A stretch of 64,000 bases of DNA from Gymnogyps californianus (Eukaryota > Chordata > Aves > Accipitriformes > Cathartidae), in NCBI RefSeq assembly GCF_018139145.2, contig NW_026114224.1, forward strand, positions 930,001-994,000, in the 5' to 3' direction. Made by a program: the position numbers and the translations under genes. This document shows positions 44,216 through 56,744 of the stretch, in pieces (position 1 is the stretch's first letter; the number at the start of each line of letters is the position of its first letter). The notes under the pieces were generated by a model that was not told where the DNA came from, made no database searches, and saw only the letters and a list, made by a program, of their open reading frames with translations.

Positions 44216-44899
44216 CTCTCACAGTCACTCTTTCTCCCTAGTACTGGTAGCCCAGGACTTGGACCCAGTGTTCAAAGGGTGGGCTCATCAGTGCTGAGTG
44301 GAGAGGAAGGAGCACACAACGCTACTGCCACACCCCTCCGAGGGCAACCCAGGACAGTGATGGCCGCCTTTGCGTGTTGCTACTTCTGGTCACCTTAGTG
44401 GGCACCACAGCCCCAAGGTCCTTCAAAGCAAGAAGTGATGGGCACCCAGGGTGATGGGCCCCCAGGGTTAACAACCCCAAGGGTGATGGGCCCTAGATGT
44501 GATGGGCCCAAAGGGTAAACCACCACAGGTCTGATGGGCCCAGGGTTAATCACCCCAAGGATGATGAGACCAAGCACTAATGGGCCCCAAGGGTAAAGAA
44601 CACCAAGGGTGATGGGCCCCAGGGTTAACAACCCCAAGGGAGATGGGTCCACAAGCTAATGGGCCCCAAGGGTAAAGAACACCAAGGGTGATGGGCCCCA
44701 GGGTTAACAACCCCAAGGGTGATGGGTCCACAAGCTGATGGGCCTCTGGGGTTAACCAGTCCAAGGTTGATGTGCCCAAAGGGTGTTGGGCCCTGGCTTT
44801 AACTGCCCCAAGGGTGGTGGGCCCCCAGGGTTAACCACCGTAAGGGTGATGGGTCCCAAGGTTAATCACACCAAGGGTGATGAGTCCCCTCACTGATGG

Positions 44900-47068
44900 G
44901 CCCCCAGGGTTAACCACTCCAAGGGTGATGGGCCCCCACGGTTAACCACTCCAAGGGTGATGGGTCCCAAGATTAACCACGCCAAGGGTGATGGGCCCCC
45001 AGGGTTAACTACTCCAAGGGTGATGGGCCCCAAGATTAACCACGCCAAGGGTGATGGGCTCCCAGGGTTAACCACTCCAAGCGTGATGGGCCCCCTCACT
45101 TATGGGCCCCCAGGGTTAACTACTCCATGGGTGAAGGGCCCAAGGAGTGATGGGAACCCAGAGTTAAACACCTCAAGGGTGATGGGCCCCAGTGTTAACC
45201 ACTTCAAAGGGTGGTTGTCCCCTGGGATGTTGGCCCGGGGGGTTAACCACCCTGAGGGTGATGGGCCCAAGGGGTGATGGGTCCCCAAGGTTAACCACCC
45301 TGAGGGTGATGGGCCCAAGGGGTGATGGGTCCCCAAGGTTAACCACCCCGAGGCTGATGGGCCGAAGATGTGATGGGCCCACAGAGTTAACAACTCCAAG
45401 GGTCATGGGCCCCCGGGGTTGGTGGGGGTTGACAACCCGAAGGGTGGTAACCCCAAGAGGTGATTGGAAGGCAAGTTTCACCACCCCTTGGGTGATAGGC
45501 CCCCATGGTGATGGGCCTCCAGGGTTAAAAACCCTGTGTGTGCTGTGCCCCATCGTAAACCACACCAAGGGTGATGAATGCCCTGGCTGATGGGCCCCAA
45601 GAGTTAACCACCCCAAGGGTGATAGGCCCAAGGGATGATGGGTCCCCAGGGTTAACCGCTCCAAGGGGTATGGGCCCTCGGGGTGATGGCCACCTGGGCT
45701 TTACCACCTTACGGGTTATGGGGCCAAAGAGGTGACTGGGAACCCGAGGGTTAACTAGCCCAACGGTGATGGGTCCATGCATTGATGGGCCCACAAGGTT
45801 AATGACAACAAGGATGACAGACTCCCAGGGTTAACCACCCCAAGGGTGATGGTCACAAGGGTTAACCACCCGGAAGATAATGGGCCCTAGGGGTGATAAG
45901 CCCTCAGCATTAATCAACCCATAGGTGATGGGCCGCTGAGGTGACGGGCTCACAGGGTTAACCACCCCAAAAGTGATAGGCCAAAATGGTGTTGGGTCCC
46001 CAGGTTTAACAACCCCAAGGGTGATATCCCCTGAGGTGAACCACACCAAGGGTGATGGACCCCAGGGCAGTGGGACCCCAGGGTTAACAACCTAAAACGT
46101 GATTGGCCCAAGGTTTGGTGGGCCTCCATGCTTAACTACCGCAAGGGTAATGGGCCCAAGAGGTGATGGGAAACCAGGTTTCACCACCCCAAGTGCGATG
46201 AGCCCCCAGGCTGATGGGCTGGTTAAGCAACCAAGGATAACGGGCCCAAGAGGTGACCGGCCACTAGTGTTAACCAACCCAAGGGTGATGGGCCCCTGGG
46301 GTGATGGGTCCCCAGCATTAACCACCCCAAAATAGATTGGTCCAAGAGGAGATGTGCCCCAGTACTTATCCCCCAAGTGTGATTGGGCTGTCAGGGTTAA
46401 GCACTCCAAGGGATATGGGCCCCATGTGATAGCCCCCCCCCCCAGTTGATAGCTGGAAGAGTGATTGGCCAAAGGGGTGATGGGCCCACAAGGTTAACCA
46501 CCCCGAAGGTTATGGTCCTAAGGGGTGAAGGGCCCCAGGGTTAACCATCCCAAGGGTGATGGCCCCAAGGGCTGATGGGCCCCCAGCATTAACCACTCCA
46601 AATGTGATGGGCCCCTAGGGTTAACCACCCCAATAGTGTTGGGCCTAATGGTTGATGGGCTTTAACCACCCCAAAGGTGGTGGGCCCCTGGGGTGATGGA
46701 CTTGCAGGGTTATCCACCCCAAGTGTGATGGGAATCCAGGGTTAAGTACCTCGAGGTTGATGGGCCCAAGGAGTGATGGGCACCTGAGTTTAAACACCTC
46801 AAAGCTGAGGGGCTCCAAAGCTGATGGGCCACTGGGTTTAAACACCCAAAGGGTGACTGGACCCAAGGGGTGATGGACCCCCACGGTTTAACACCCAAAA
46901 GCTGGTGGGTCCAAGGGGTTATGGGTCCCAGGATTAACCACCTTGAGGGTGATAGGCCAAGGGCATGATGGCCCAACATTGTTACACACCCTAATGGCGA
47001 TGGGCCCCTGTGGAGATTGGACGCTGGGGCTTACCAATCCATGGTTGATGGGCCCTCAGGTTTAAGTA
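44900..47068. repeat. Minisatellite core between the inverted arms
   Basis: About 2.2 kb consists of diverged tandem units of roughly 32-50 bases with the themes AAGGGTGATGGGCCC, CCCAGGGTTAACCACCCC and AGGGGTGATGGGTCC. The same minisatellite fills the inner ends of both arms (44,440-44,899 and 47,069-47,450). GGTTAACC and GGGCCC in each unit are self-complementary. No gene is present, and open frames of the type GPITLGVVNPGGPSP are repeat translations. Confidence 0.95.
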
Positions 47069-48318
47069 CCATCAGTGAGGGGGCTCATCACCCTTGGTGT
47101 GATTAACCTTGGGACCCATCACCCTTACGGTGGTTAACCCTGGGGGCCCACCACCCCTGGGGCAGTTAAAGCCAGGGCCCAACACCCTTTGGGCACATCA
47201 ACCTTGGACTGGTTAACCCCAGAGGCCCATCAGCTTGTGGACCCATCACCCTTGGGGTTGTTAACCCTGGGGCCCATCACCCTTGGTGTTCTTTACCCTT
47301 GGGGCCCATTAGTGCTTGGTCTCATCATCCTTGGGGTGATTAACCCTGGGCCCATCAGACCTGTGGTGGTTTACCCTTTGGGCCCATCACATCTAGGGCC
47401 CATCACCCTTGGGGTTGTTAACCCTGGGGGCCCATCACCCTGGGTGCCCATCACTTCTTGCTTTGAAGGACCTTGGGGCTGTGGTGCCCACTAAGGTGAC
47501 CAGAAGTAGCAACACGCAAAGGCGGCCATCACTGTCCTGGGTTGCCCTCGGAGGGGTGTGGCAGTAGCGTTGTGTGCTCCTTCCTCTCCACTCAGCACTG
47601 ATGAGCCCACCCTTTGAACACTGGGTCCAAGTCCTGGGCTACCAGTACTAGGGAGAAAGAGTGACTGTGAGAGAGTCCAGTAAAGGGCCCCTGAGATGCT
47701 CCATGGCTGGGAGCCTCTTGGAGGTGCTGTGTGTGCTGGAACTGTTCAGCCTGGAGAAGATTTGGCTGTAGGGGGTCCCACCCAGGTGGGATCTCAGCTG
47801 TGGCAGTGACTGGACAAGAGGCGCAGGGCACAAACCTAGACACAGAGTGACTTGGGAGGACGCTTTTTTACTGTGGGGGTGACTGAGGCTCCTCGGGGAG
47901 GTTCTGGGGTCTCTAACTGTGGAGGGACAAAAGGCCACCTGGATGTAGCTACGGTGGTGTCCCCAGGGCTTGCCTGAGCCCCCCAGCACCCCTTGAGGGG
48001 CCCTGCTTCACCCCAGGGGCCCTCCCGAGCACCCCAGGACCCAGTGAAGTTCCCTGCAGCCCCCCCAGGGACCCTCCTGAGCTGCCCCAGGACTCCGTGA
48101 AGGTCACAGCTGACCCTCAGGGACTCTCCCAAGCCCCACCCAGGACCCCGTGCAGGTCCCAGCTGATCCCCAGGGACCCTCCTGAGCCCTCCAGCACCCC
48201 ATGAAGGTCCCTGCTGACCCCCAGAGACCCTCCCAAACCCCTCCAGGACCCTCTGCTGCACCCTGGGGACCCACAGGGGCTTTCCTGGGAGGGGGACAGC
48301 AGGTGACACAGCGGGGGC

Positions 48319-51300
48319 TCAGCGTCTCCCCCAGGCCAGTGCGTGGAGGCGGTGGGCAGCATCGCGCAGCCGCCCACGGTGCTCAAGGCGGCAGTGCAGC
48401 CCAGGGGGGATGGGCGCCAGCCCCCCCCGCAGCCCCCAGCACCCAGCGGCGATGGTCCCCGTCGAATCGTTGTCCCCCCATGCAGCACCCCCCTGGCACA
48501 CAGGTCCGCCCAGCATCCGCCGGCTGCCAGCAGGGCCTCCAGGGCCACCATGGGCGCATCATGGCCGCTGCGCCCTGGCCACCCCTCCAGTGCCCAGCCC
48601 ATATACGCTGCATCCCGCTCGGCCGGTGACGGAAGGGATGGCACCTGCGGTGGGCCATGACCCTCCAGAAGCCCCCGGGATTCCAGGTACCTGCAGGGAC
48701 ATGGGGACATTGAGGTCACTAGGAACACTGGAGTCATTGAGGCCATGGGGGCACTGGGGATACTGGGGCCAGCAGGGACAGGGAGATTTTGGGGTCAGCA
48801 GGGACACTGGAGACGTGGGGACACTGGAGTCACCAGGGACACTGGTGTCACTAGAGACACTGGGGTCATTGGTGTCACCAGTGACAATGGGGTAACCAGT
48901 GACACTGGGGGTCATCGCGCTGTGGCTCTCCAGCAGCCCCTGTGACACCAGGTACCTGTGGGGACATCGGGGACAACTGGGACACCTGGGGTCACCATGG
49001 CAGTGGATGCAGTGGGGACACCCGTAACACCAGGGAAACCAAGAGCACCAGGGACAGCAGGGACACTGAGGTCAGTGGGGCTGTGGGGTGGCCCTGGGCC
49101 ACACTCCCACGGCTGAGGATGGCAGCACTGGCGGGGACACTGGGGACACGGGGACACTGGGGCAGCAGGGACAGGATGGGCACTGGTGGCCCTGTGGACA
49201 GTCTGGGCACCAGGGTCAGCAGTGACACCAGTGACAGTGGGGCAGGGGACACTGGGGACAATCCAGGCACTGGAGCAGAGCAGTGACACCAGTAACACCA
49301 GTGCGGTGCGCCACCAGGACTGGGAGAGAGCCTTGCAGGCACCAGTGACACCAGTGACCCCCTGAGCCCCTCCCAGTATCCTCACCAACCCCTCGCAGTG
49401 CTCCCAGTGACCCTACAGAACCCTCCCAGTACCCCCTCACCGGTGCCAGGCATCCCCGAAGAAGGGCCAGGCGGCAGCATTGTCCCCCACGGCAACCCCG
49501 GCACCTTCCACGTAGTCCCATGCGAGGGGCAGGACCCGCAGCAACTCGGCCCCCAGCGCTCTGGGGGCTCCCCCGAGCCCCCAGCGCCCCAAAGAGGGCC
49601 ACTGCCAGCGCCCCGAGGTACCCTGTGGGGACAGGGGTTTCAGGGGGGCTCCAGTGTCCCCTCCTCCCCGTCCCCCCCTGCCCGGCACCCACCGGTGGGG
49701 TGGTGGTGGGTCATGCGCCCACTCTCGATGCTCACTCGGATCAGCGTTGGCAGCTCCCAGGCGTGCGGGTACCTGCACTGGCATCAGCCCTGTCCCCGGC
49801 CTCCCCTGTCCCCTCCCTGTCTCTGTATCCCCAGCCTTGTCCCTATCTCCATCCCACCACCCTTGTCCCCGCTGTCCTTGACCCTGCTGTCCCCATCACC
49901 CCTGGCCCGGCCACCTCCGTGTCCCCCTCTCATCTGCTCTGTGACCCCTATGTCCACTCCTCCCTATCGCTGTCCCCATGTTCTCTGTCCCCTAGGGCTC
50001 CCTGTCCCCCCTCCCCCAGCTCAGACATCCATGGCCCCCCATACTCACTGTCCCTGGCCTCCCAGCTCCAGCACCACCACATCCCCAATCCTCGGTCCTT
50101 GTCCTCTCCAGCTCCAACACCCCCATGTCCCCATCCCCCTCTGTCCCCCCATTCCCCCACCTCTTACACCCCCATGTCCCTGTTACCCCATCCCCATCTC
50201 CTCATGTCCCCTTCCCTCCGGCTCTGACACCCTCATGTCCCTATCCCCTCAGCTCTGACACCCCCGTGTCCCCATCCCCATGTCCCCCCATCCTGCCTTG
50301 TCCCTGTCTCCCCATGTCCCCATCCCCCCCAGGTCTGACAGCCTTGTGTCCCCATCCCTGTCCCCTCCGTGTCCCTGTCCCGTTCAGCTCTGACACCCTC
50401 ATGTCCCCATTCCCCCAGCTCTGACACCCCCATGTCCCCGTCCCTGACTCCCCTATGGCCCTGACACCCCATTACCTGACAGCCCATGTCCCCATCCCCA
50501 CTATGTCCCCGTCCCTCCAGCTTTGACATTCCAGTATCCCTGTCCCCTTGTGTCCCCCTCCCCTCCATGTCCCCATCCCCCCAGCTCTGACACCCCCATG
50601 TCCCCATCCCCATCCTGTCCCCGTCCCCTCAGCTCTGACACCTCCATCCCCCCGCCCCCATGTGTCCCCATCCCCCCCACTGCTCTCCTTTCCTGTGTCC
50701 CTCTCCCTACCTGAGGCCGATGGCCAGGCTACGCATGGCGGCCCCACAGCCAGTGCCGGTGGGGTTGAAGGGGATGCGATAGCCCTCAGGCTCCCCAGGC
50801 CGCAGCTGCGAGGTGCCTGGGGAGGTCGGGACCGTGAGACCCCCCGACACCCCTGACTCCCCCCAGACCCTCGGACCCCACTCACCCAGGATGCTGGTGG
50901 GCCCTGGCTTGCGGCCCTCCATGTCACCCATGGCGGCCACGTAGCGGCGAGCCAGCTCCTGCAGGAGGGGTTCCCCCTCCAGGCCTGGGGGGGTTAGTGA
51001 GGACCCCCCTGGGCCACCCAAATTGGAGGGGAGGGAGAGGCCCCATGCACCCCCCAAAACTGAAGGGGAAGACCCCCACTGCACCACCCCCAAACGGTGG
51101 GGAAAGGGAACACCGCCCCATAGACAGCCCAAAATTGAAGGGGAAGGAGGACACCCCCTATGGACCCCAAAAGTGGAGAGAAGAGGGGACACCTCCCATG
51201 GAGCCCCCCAAAACTACAGGGCATGGGTGACACCCCCCCATGGATGTCTCAAAACTGAACGGAAAAGGGGACACCACCCATGGGCTCCAAAACTGGAGGA

Positions 51301-52335
51301 GAAGGGTGACATCCCCCATGCACCCCCGCCAACGGGAGGGGAAGTGGGACAACATCCATGAACACCCCAAAACTCAGGAGAAATGGGGAATCCTCCTGAG
51401 CACCCCAAATTGGGTGGGAAAGGCGTAACCCCCACCCGTGCCCCCCCAAAGTGGGAGGGGGAAATGGGCCCGCCCCAGCACCCAATATGGGAGGAAAGGG
51501 AACACCAATTCCCACAAACTGTGGGGAAAAATAGGACGCTCCCCGAGGGGAAATGGGGACCCCTCCATTTTTTTTGGAGGGGAAATAGGGAGCCTCACTG
51601 GAGCCCCTAAAAGGGGGGTGGAATTAGGATGCCCCCAAACCCCCTCCAGGGCTGGCCAGGGACCCCCAAAACCCCTCCCAGGAACCCTCCAGTTTGGGTC
51701 AGGGGTATAACGGGGATGCCCGGACCCCCTCAGAAACCCCCCTAAGCAGCTCAGAGGTATAACGGGGACCCCCCCCATACAGCCCAGGGGTATAACGGGG
51801 ACCCCCAACACCACTCCTGGCCCCCCACCATGCAGCCCAAGGCACATAACAGGGACCTCCAAACCCCCCCAGGGAACCCGCATGCAGCCCAGGGGTATAA
51901 CAGGGACACCCCACCCCCCCGGAACACTCCACTGTGGGCCTGGGGTACAATGGGGACGCCATCCCCTGGGGACCCTCCCCTGTGTCTGTGGGGTGCAATG
52001 GAGGCCCCTGCTGCCCACCCCCCCTCACCTGTGGCCAGGCCCTCGGCGGTCGCGAGGTGGAGGACGGTGTCGTCACTGACGGGCCACTCGGGGGGCTCGA
52101 GGGTGATGGCCTCCAGCCCCCCCAGCTCGGCCAGCTCGGCGTGGATCTGGGGTCCCGAGGTGCAGTACTCCCAGCGGCCCCCCGGTACCCAAGCGCATCC
52201 CCCACCCCGCTCAGCACCATGGCTGCTTCGTAGGCTTCCACCGAGGGCACCCTGGGGGAAACAGTGGGGCTTCAGGGGGGTGCCAGCGGTGGGGGGTACG
52301 CCAGGAACCCCCGGGGGCACTCACGTCTCCTCCAT
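48319..52335 (-). CDS. ADPRH: ADP-ribosylarginine hydrolase (ARH1), right arm, with extra frameshifts
   Basis: This is the mirror copy with exons, in transcript order, at 52,325-52,335; 52,029-52,251; 50,886-50,984; 50,711-50,816; 49,693-49,772; 49,441-49,622; 48,319-48,690, all on the minus strand. Splice sites and motifs match the left copy. It shares the six-G run in exon 2. It is also one base shorter at two G runs in exon 6 and at the G run coding the HGGD motif in exon 7, so it holds four apparent frameshifts. All fall in G/C homopolymers, which points to consensus error. If real, this copy would be a pseudogene. Confidence 0.85.
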
Positions 52336-53639
52336 TGCTGTAGCAGCTGGCGACGCCCATCAGGTTTGGGGCACGGGGCCAGCGCTGGCCAGGGGCCCTT
52401 AAGGAGGATGAGGACACCCCGGGGATTGCGGGGGTGGGGGTGGGGGGTGCTGTCCCCATGGCGATGGGGATGAGTGAGGAGCCTCTGTCCCTGGGGGGTA
52501 GCAGGGAGGGGAAAGGCTCCAGGGCGCCCCAAAAGGCACTGAGAGGGGGACTAGGGGGCTCCAGGGGGCAACCAGAGGGGCATGGAGGGACATGGAGGGG
52601 GGGGGTGTAGCCAAAGAGGGCTGGGGGTACCCAAAGGGGCGTACCCAAAGGGGCGTACCCAAAGGGGGATGGAGGAGCCTGGGGGGGCACCCTAAGGGGA
52701 CTGGGAGACACCCAAAAGGGAGACAGGGGACACCCAAAGGTACGTCAGGGGTACCCCAAAGGAGCATGGAGGCACATGGGAGGCACCCAGAGGGGCCTGG
52801 GGGGGCATCCAAAGGGGCACACAGGCACATGGGGGGCACCCAAAAGAGCCGGGGGGGCACCCAAAGGGGACACCCAGAGGGGACGGAGGCCTCAAAAGGA
52901 TTTAGGGCACAGAGGGATGCGTTTTAGCAAGCCCCAGGGGGAAGGCAGTGACAGGGAGAAAAGGAGCATCTCCAAGGAAAAATGTTTCTGCCAAATATTT
53001 TCCCATATTTATTTCACTGGGACGGGGCAAAAACATGGCCCTGAGCCATATTTTGGGGCGAGGTCCCCCAAAACTGCTATCGCCTGTGTCCCGCCACGAC
53101 AGGGCAGCAATATGCAGCCCTGCTCTGACAACTGGAGTCGCCTCCGACCTAAAACCGCTGGGTTTTGCTATTCAAATATAGTAAAATTAACGTTTGGTGG
53201 TGGGCAGCGAGCGGTTAAAAGGTCGTCCTTAAATTTCAGAGCCTTAATTATGGAGTCAAGCAGCAAAGCCTCGGCACAGGCCCCTTGCCAGTCCCAGAAA
53301 AGTGCACCTCCTGGCTCCCCAGCACCAGGTTTTCATCTGTTGTTTTGGCCCAAATTATGCCAAACAAGGCACAAATCTTTGATCTGTTAGTAAAAAGCCT
53401 GTTGGGGGTGGGGGTAGGGGTGGGGGGGGCAACAGGTGGTTGGTAGTAAAACAGGTGAATAATGAGGTTTAAAATTCATTGTCAATTTGCAAAAATATAA
53501 AAAAAAAACCCCAATTGGTGTACAAAAAATAACAATTGTTTGGACGTATTTTTGTTTGGACATACAGAAATTGAGGTTTCATCCTGCCACACTTCGAAGA
53601 GTGTGTTCAGGCCCTAAATAGGAAGCTATGGACCCTCTG

Positions 53640-55195
53640 GTTCAGGGGCAGGAAAGGGGCAGGGTCCCCCTAAACCCCATGGGTCAGGGCCAGGACATCC
53701 ACAAACCCTGCAGGTCATGGACCAGACAGGGACAGGGCACCTCAAACCCCATGGGTCAGGGCCAGGACTGGTGCAGGGAAAGCCCAAAACCCTGTGGGTC
53801 ACAGCCATGACAGGGGTAGAGAACCCCAAACCCCGTGGCGTCAGTGCCAGGACAGGGGCAAGAAACATCCAAACTCTGCAGGTAAGGGCCAGGACTAGGG
53901 CAGGACACCCCCAAACCACACAGGTCAGGGGCCAGGACAGGGGCAGGGCACCTCCAAACCCCATGAGTCTCGGCTACAACAGAGGCAGGGCACCACAAAC
54001 CTACGGGTGATGGCCATGACAGGGCAAGGCACCAACAAACCCCAATGGAGAGGGTCAGAACAAGGGCCAAGAACCCCCAGACCCCACGGGTAATGGCCCA
54101 GACAGGCGCAGGGCACACCAAACCCAGTGGATCAGGTCCAGAACAGCAGCAGGGCACCCCCAAGCCAAGTTGGTCCTGGAAAGAGAGGGGGCCAGGAAAC
54201 CCCAAACCTCAAGGTTCAGGGCCAGGACAGGGGCAAGGATCCCCCAAACACCTCAGATCAGGGCCAGTACAGGGACAGGGTACCCCCAAACTGCACTTGT
54301 AGTGGCCAACACAGGGGCAGAAAACCCCAGACCTCGCAGGTCAGGGCCATGACAGGGACAAGGCAGCTTGAAATCCCCGTGGGTCACGGCCACATCAGGG
54401 CCAAGGAACCCCAAACTCCATGCATCACAGCCAATACAGGGGCCGGGCACCCCCAAAAGACTGAGGATCAGGGCCAGGACAGAGGCAAAGCACCCCTAAA
54501 CCTGCGGATCAGGGCCAGGACAGAGACAGGGAAACCCAAAAATCCATGGGTCAACCCCAAAACCTCACGGGACAGGTCCAGGACAGGAATAGGGCACCCC
54601 CAAACCCTGTGGGTCAGGACAATGAAAGGGCAGGGCACCCCCAAAGACCACAAGTCAGGTACAGGACAGGGGCTGGGCACCCGCAAGCCCCAGTGAGTCA
54701 GGGCCTCTGCAGGGGCCAAGCACCTATAATCCTGTGGGTGACGGTCAGGACAGGAGCAGGGTACCCCCAAACCCCATGTGTCAGGGCCAGGACACCGGCG
54801 GGGTACCCAAAATCCAGTGCATGAGGGCAGGAGAGGCAAAGGTCACCCCCAAGCCCTGAGCGTTTTGGCCAGGCCACAGGATGGGCACCCCCAAACATTG
54901 CTGGTCAAGGCAAGGGCAGGGACAGGGCACCCTCAAATCCCCGGGGTCATGGTCAGGACAGGGGCAGGGCCTTCCCAAACCCCACGTGTCAGAACCAGGA
55001 CAGGGGCAGGGTACCCAAAACCCCACGTGTCAGGGCCAGGACAGAGGCATGGCACCACAAACCCCATGGGTCAGGGCCAAGACAGGGGCAGAGTACCCCC
55101 AAACCCTGTGGGCAGGGCCAGGAAAGGGGCACAGCACTCCGAAAGCTTGCAGGTCAGGGCCAAGACAGGGGAAGGGCCCCCCCAAACGCCATGAG
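53640..55195. repeat. 41-bp minisatellite, right arm
   Basis: This is the reverse-complement mirror of 36,735-38,275. Confidence 0.95.
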
Positions 55196-55214
55196 TCGGG
55201 GAAATTAAAGGGGC

Positions 55215-56040
55215 AGGGCACTCCCTACCCCACAGGTCTGGGCCAGGTCTCCTCTCTCCTCCTCCCTGCTCCACCGGGACCCCGGCCCGGGCAGGCGCAG
55301 CGCCGGGACGGCGGCCATGGGGCCTGCGGCAGGGCGGGGCTGGGCCGGGCGGGAGGACGGTGTCCCCGCAGGGTCAGGCGGCAGGAAGGGGCGCCGCGCG
55401 GCATGCCGGGAGCTGTAGTCCTGGGGCGCGGGGCTGCCAGGCAGCCGGCTTCATTCCCAGGGCATGCCGGGAGCTGTAGGCCTGGGGCACGGGGCTGCTG
55501 CGCGGCCATGTTGGTGTCGGGAGGCGCAGTCTCTGCTCCAGCTGTGGCTCGGCTGAGGTGAGGCCCGGGCTTGCCCGTGAGGAGCGAGGCCCTTGGGCGG
55601 GCGCGGGGCTGTCTCCTGCCCGCTGGCTGCCTGGGGGTGGCGGGGGGGAGCTCCAAACCGCCCGGTGCGACGGACTCCCGGTGAGCTGGAGCCCAGCCGG
55701 GCCCGGCCGGGGCAGCCCCGGGAGTGACCCGAGAGCTGGGGAGGGGAAGGAGACGGAGATAGACACACACCCACACCCCACCCCCGGGCACAGGTACCGG
55801 GCACCCCGACTCCCTGAGCCGCCCCAGCCCCGCTCGCCCCCTGCAGCTGCCCCGGCACCTCCCCTGAGGCGGGTCCCGCAGCCCCAGGCCGCCCCACGGC
55901 CTGTCCTGGCAGCAGCGAGCTGGGCCTCGGGCACGCTCGATCCTCCGTTAACGCAGGTGCTGTCAGCGCCAGCGCGGGGAGGGAGCGGTGTCTGCAGGAG
56001 CTGCTGCAGCAGGAGGGGCTCCAGCCTGGGGCAGGCAGTG
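55215..56040. promoter_or_regulatory. CpG island promoter with two ZNF143/THAP11-type motifs, right arm
   Basis: This is the mirror of 35,900-36,720. The motifs are at 55,401-55,419 and 55,462-55,480. The short ATG exon lies on the plus strand at 55,508-55,557 with donor GTGAGG. Confidence 0.6.
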
Positions 56041-56744
56041 GTAATCACAGTTGCTTATTTTTCCTCTGCCAGAGGCCGTGCTGAGGGCTTGTTGTCTGTT
56101 CCTCCCTGAGGATGTTGTTGGCTGCATCTGGCTCAGGTGTGCGTGGGCTGTCTCTGGCCTTGTTCTCCTGGTGGCATGGGCGAAAAGGGGCAGGTGGACA
56201 TTTACTGGCTTTGGAGAGGAGCTGCTGCGGCTGAAGCTGAAGAGACCAGGAGAAGGTAAAGCAGCTGGAGAATGACATGAAGGGATCCTGCCAGCTGCTG
56301 CCTCCAGCTGCAGACGAGAGACAGCCAGCCTCTCTGGGTGAGGAAGGGTCCCTCTGAGTAGTCCTCAGCAGACCAGATCTCCAACATGCACCGGGGGGTC
56401 TCTATATGTAACAACAAATACAGTACGGCCATGTAGTGTGTGCGTGTGTGTGCATGGCTGTGTATCTAGGACACCTCATGTTCTAAGAGCTGTAAGACAC
56501 CAGTGCATTCTCTTAGATGGAGGACAGTCAAGTGACTGGAGCTACAGAAGAGGAAGGGAGGAAAGGAGACACAGACAGACAGAGAAGTGCTGGAACTGTA
56601 AAACTTGCCTGGTAGCGCAGAGAGCGGGTGCTGTGGTGAGTCCTGGGCCCTTGGGGCCATTGTCACCCCTCTTCTGCATCTCAGTACCTCCCTGCCCCCA
56701 CCCCTTTCCCTCTGTGTAATTTTTTCTCGCTTCCTTGTACCTCT

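Larger units (their letters stand above)
30251..44899. repeat. Left arm of a giant inverted repeat
   Basis: The arm is the reverse complement of 47,069-61,758. Paired coordinates sum to about 92,009 at the outer end and about 91,890 near the ADPRH 3' side, so small indels accumulate along the arms. Near the core the sum is about 91,970, because the left arm carries one extra 79-base minisatellite block near 44,580-44,720. Divergence is low and mostly homopolymer length. The outer end coincides with the first base after the N gap. Confidence 0.96.

Noticed and set aside
44890..46980. Open frames reading GPITLGVVNPGGPSP-type repeats
   Set aside because: They follow the core minisatellite period and exist in several frames on both strands. 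They are products of the repeat.
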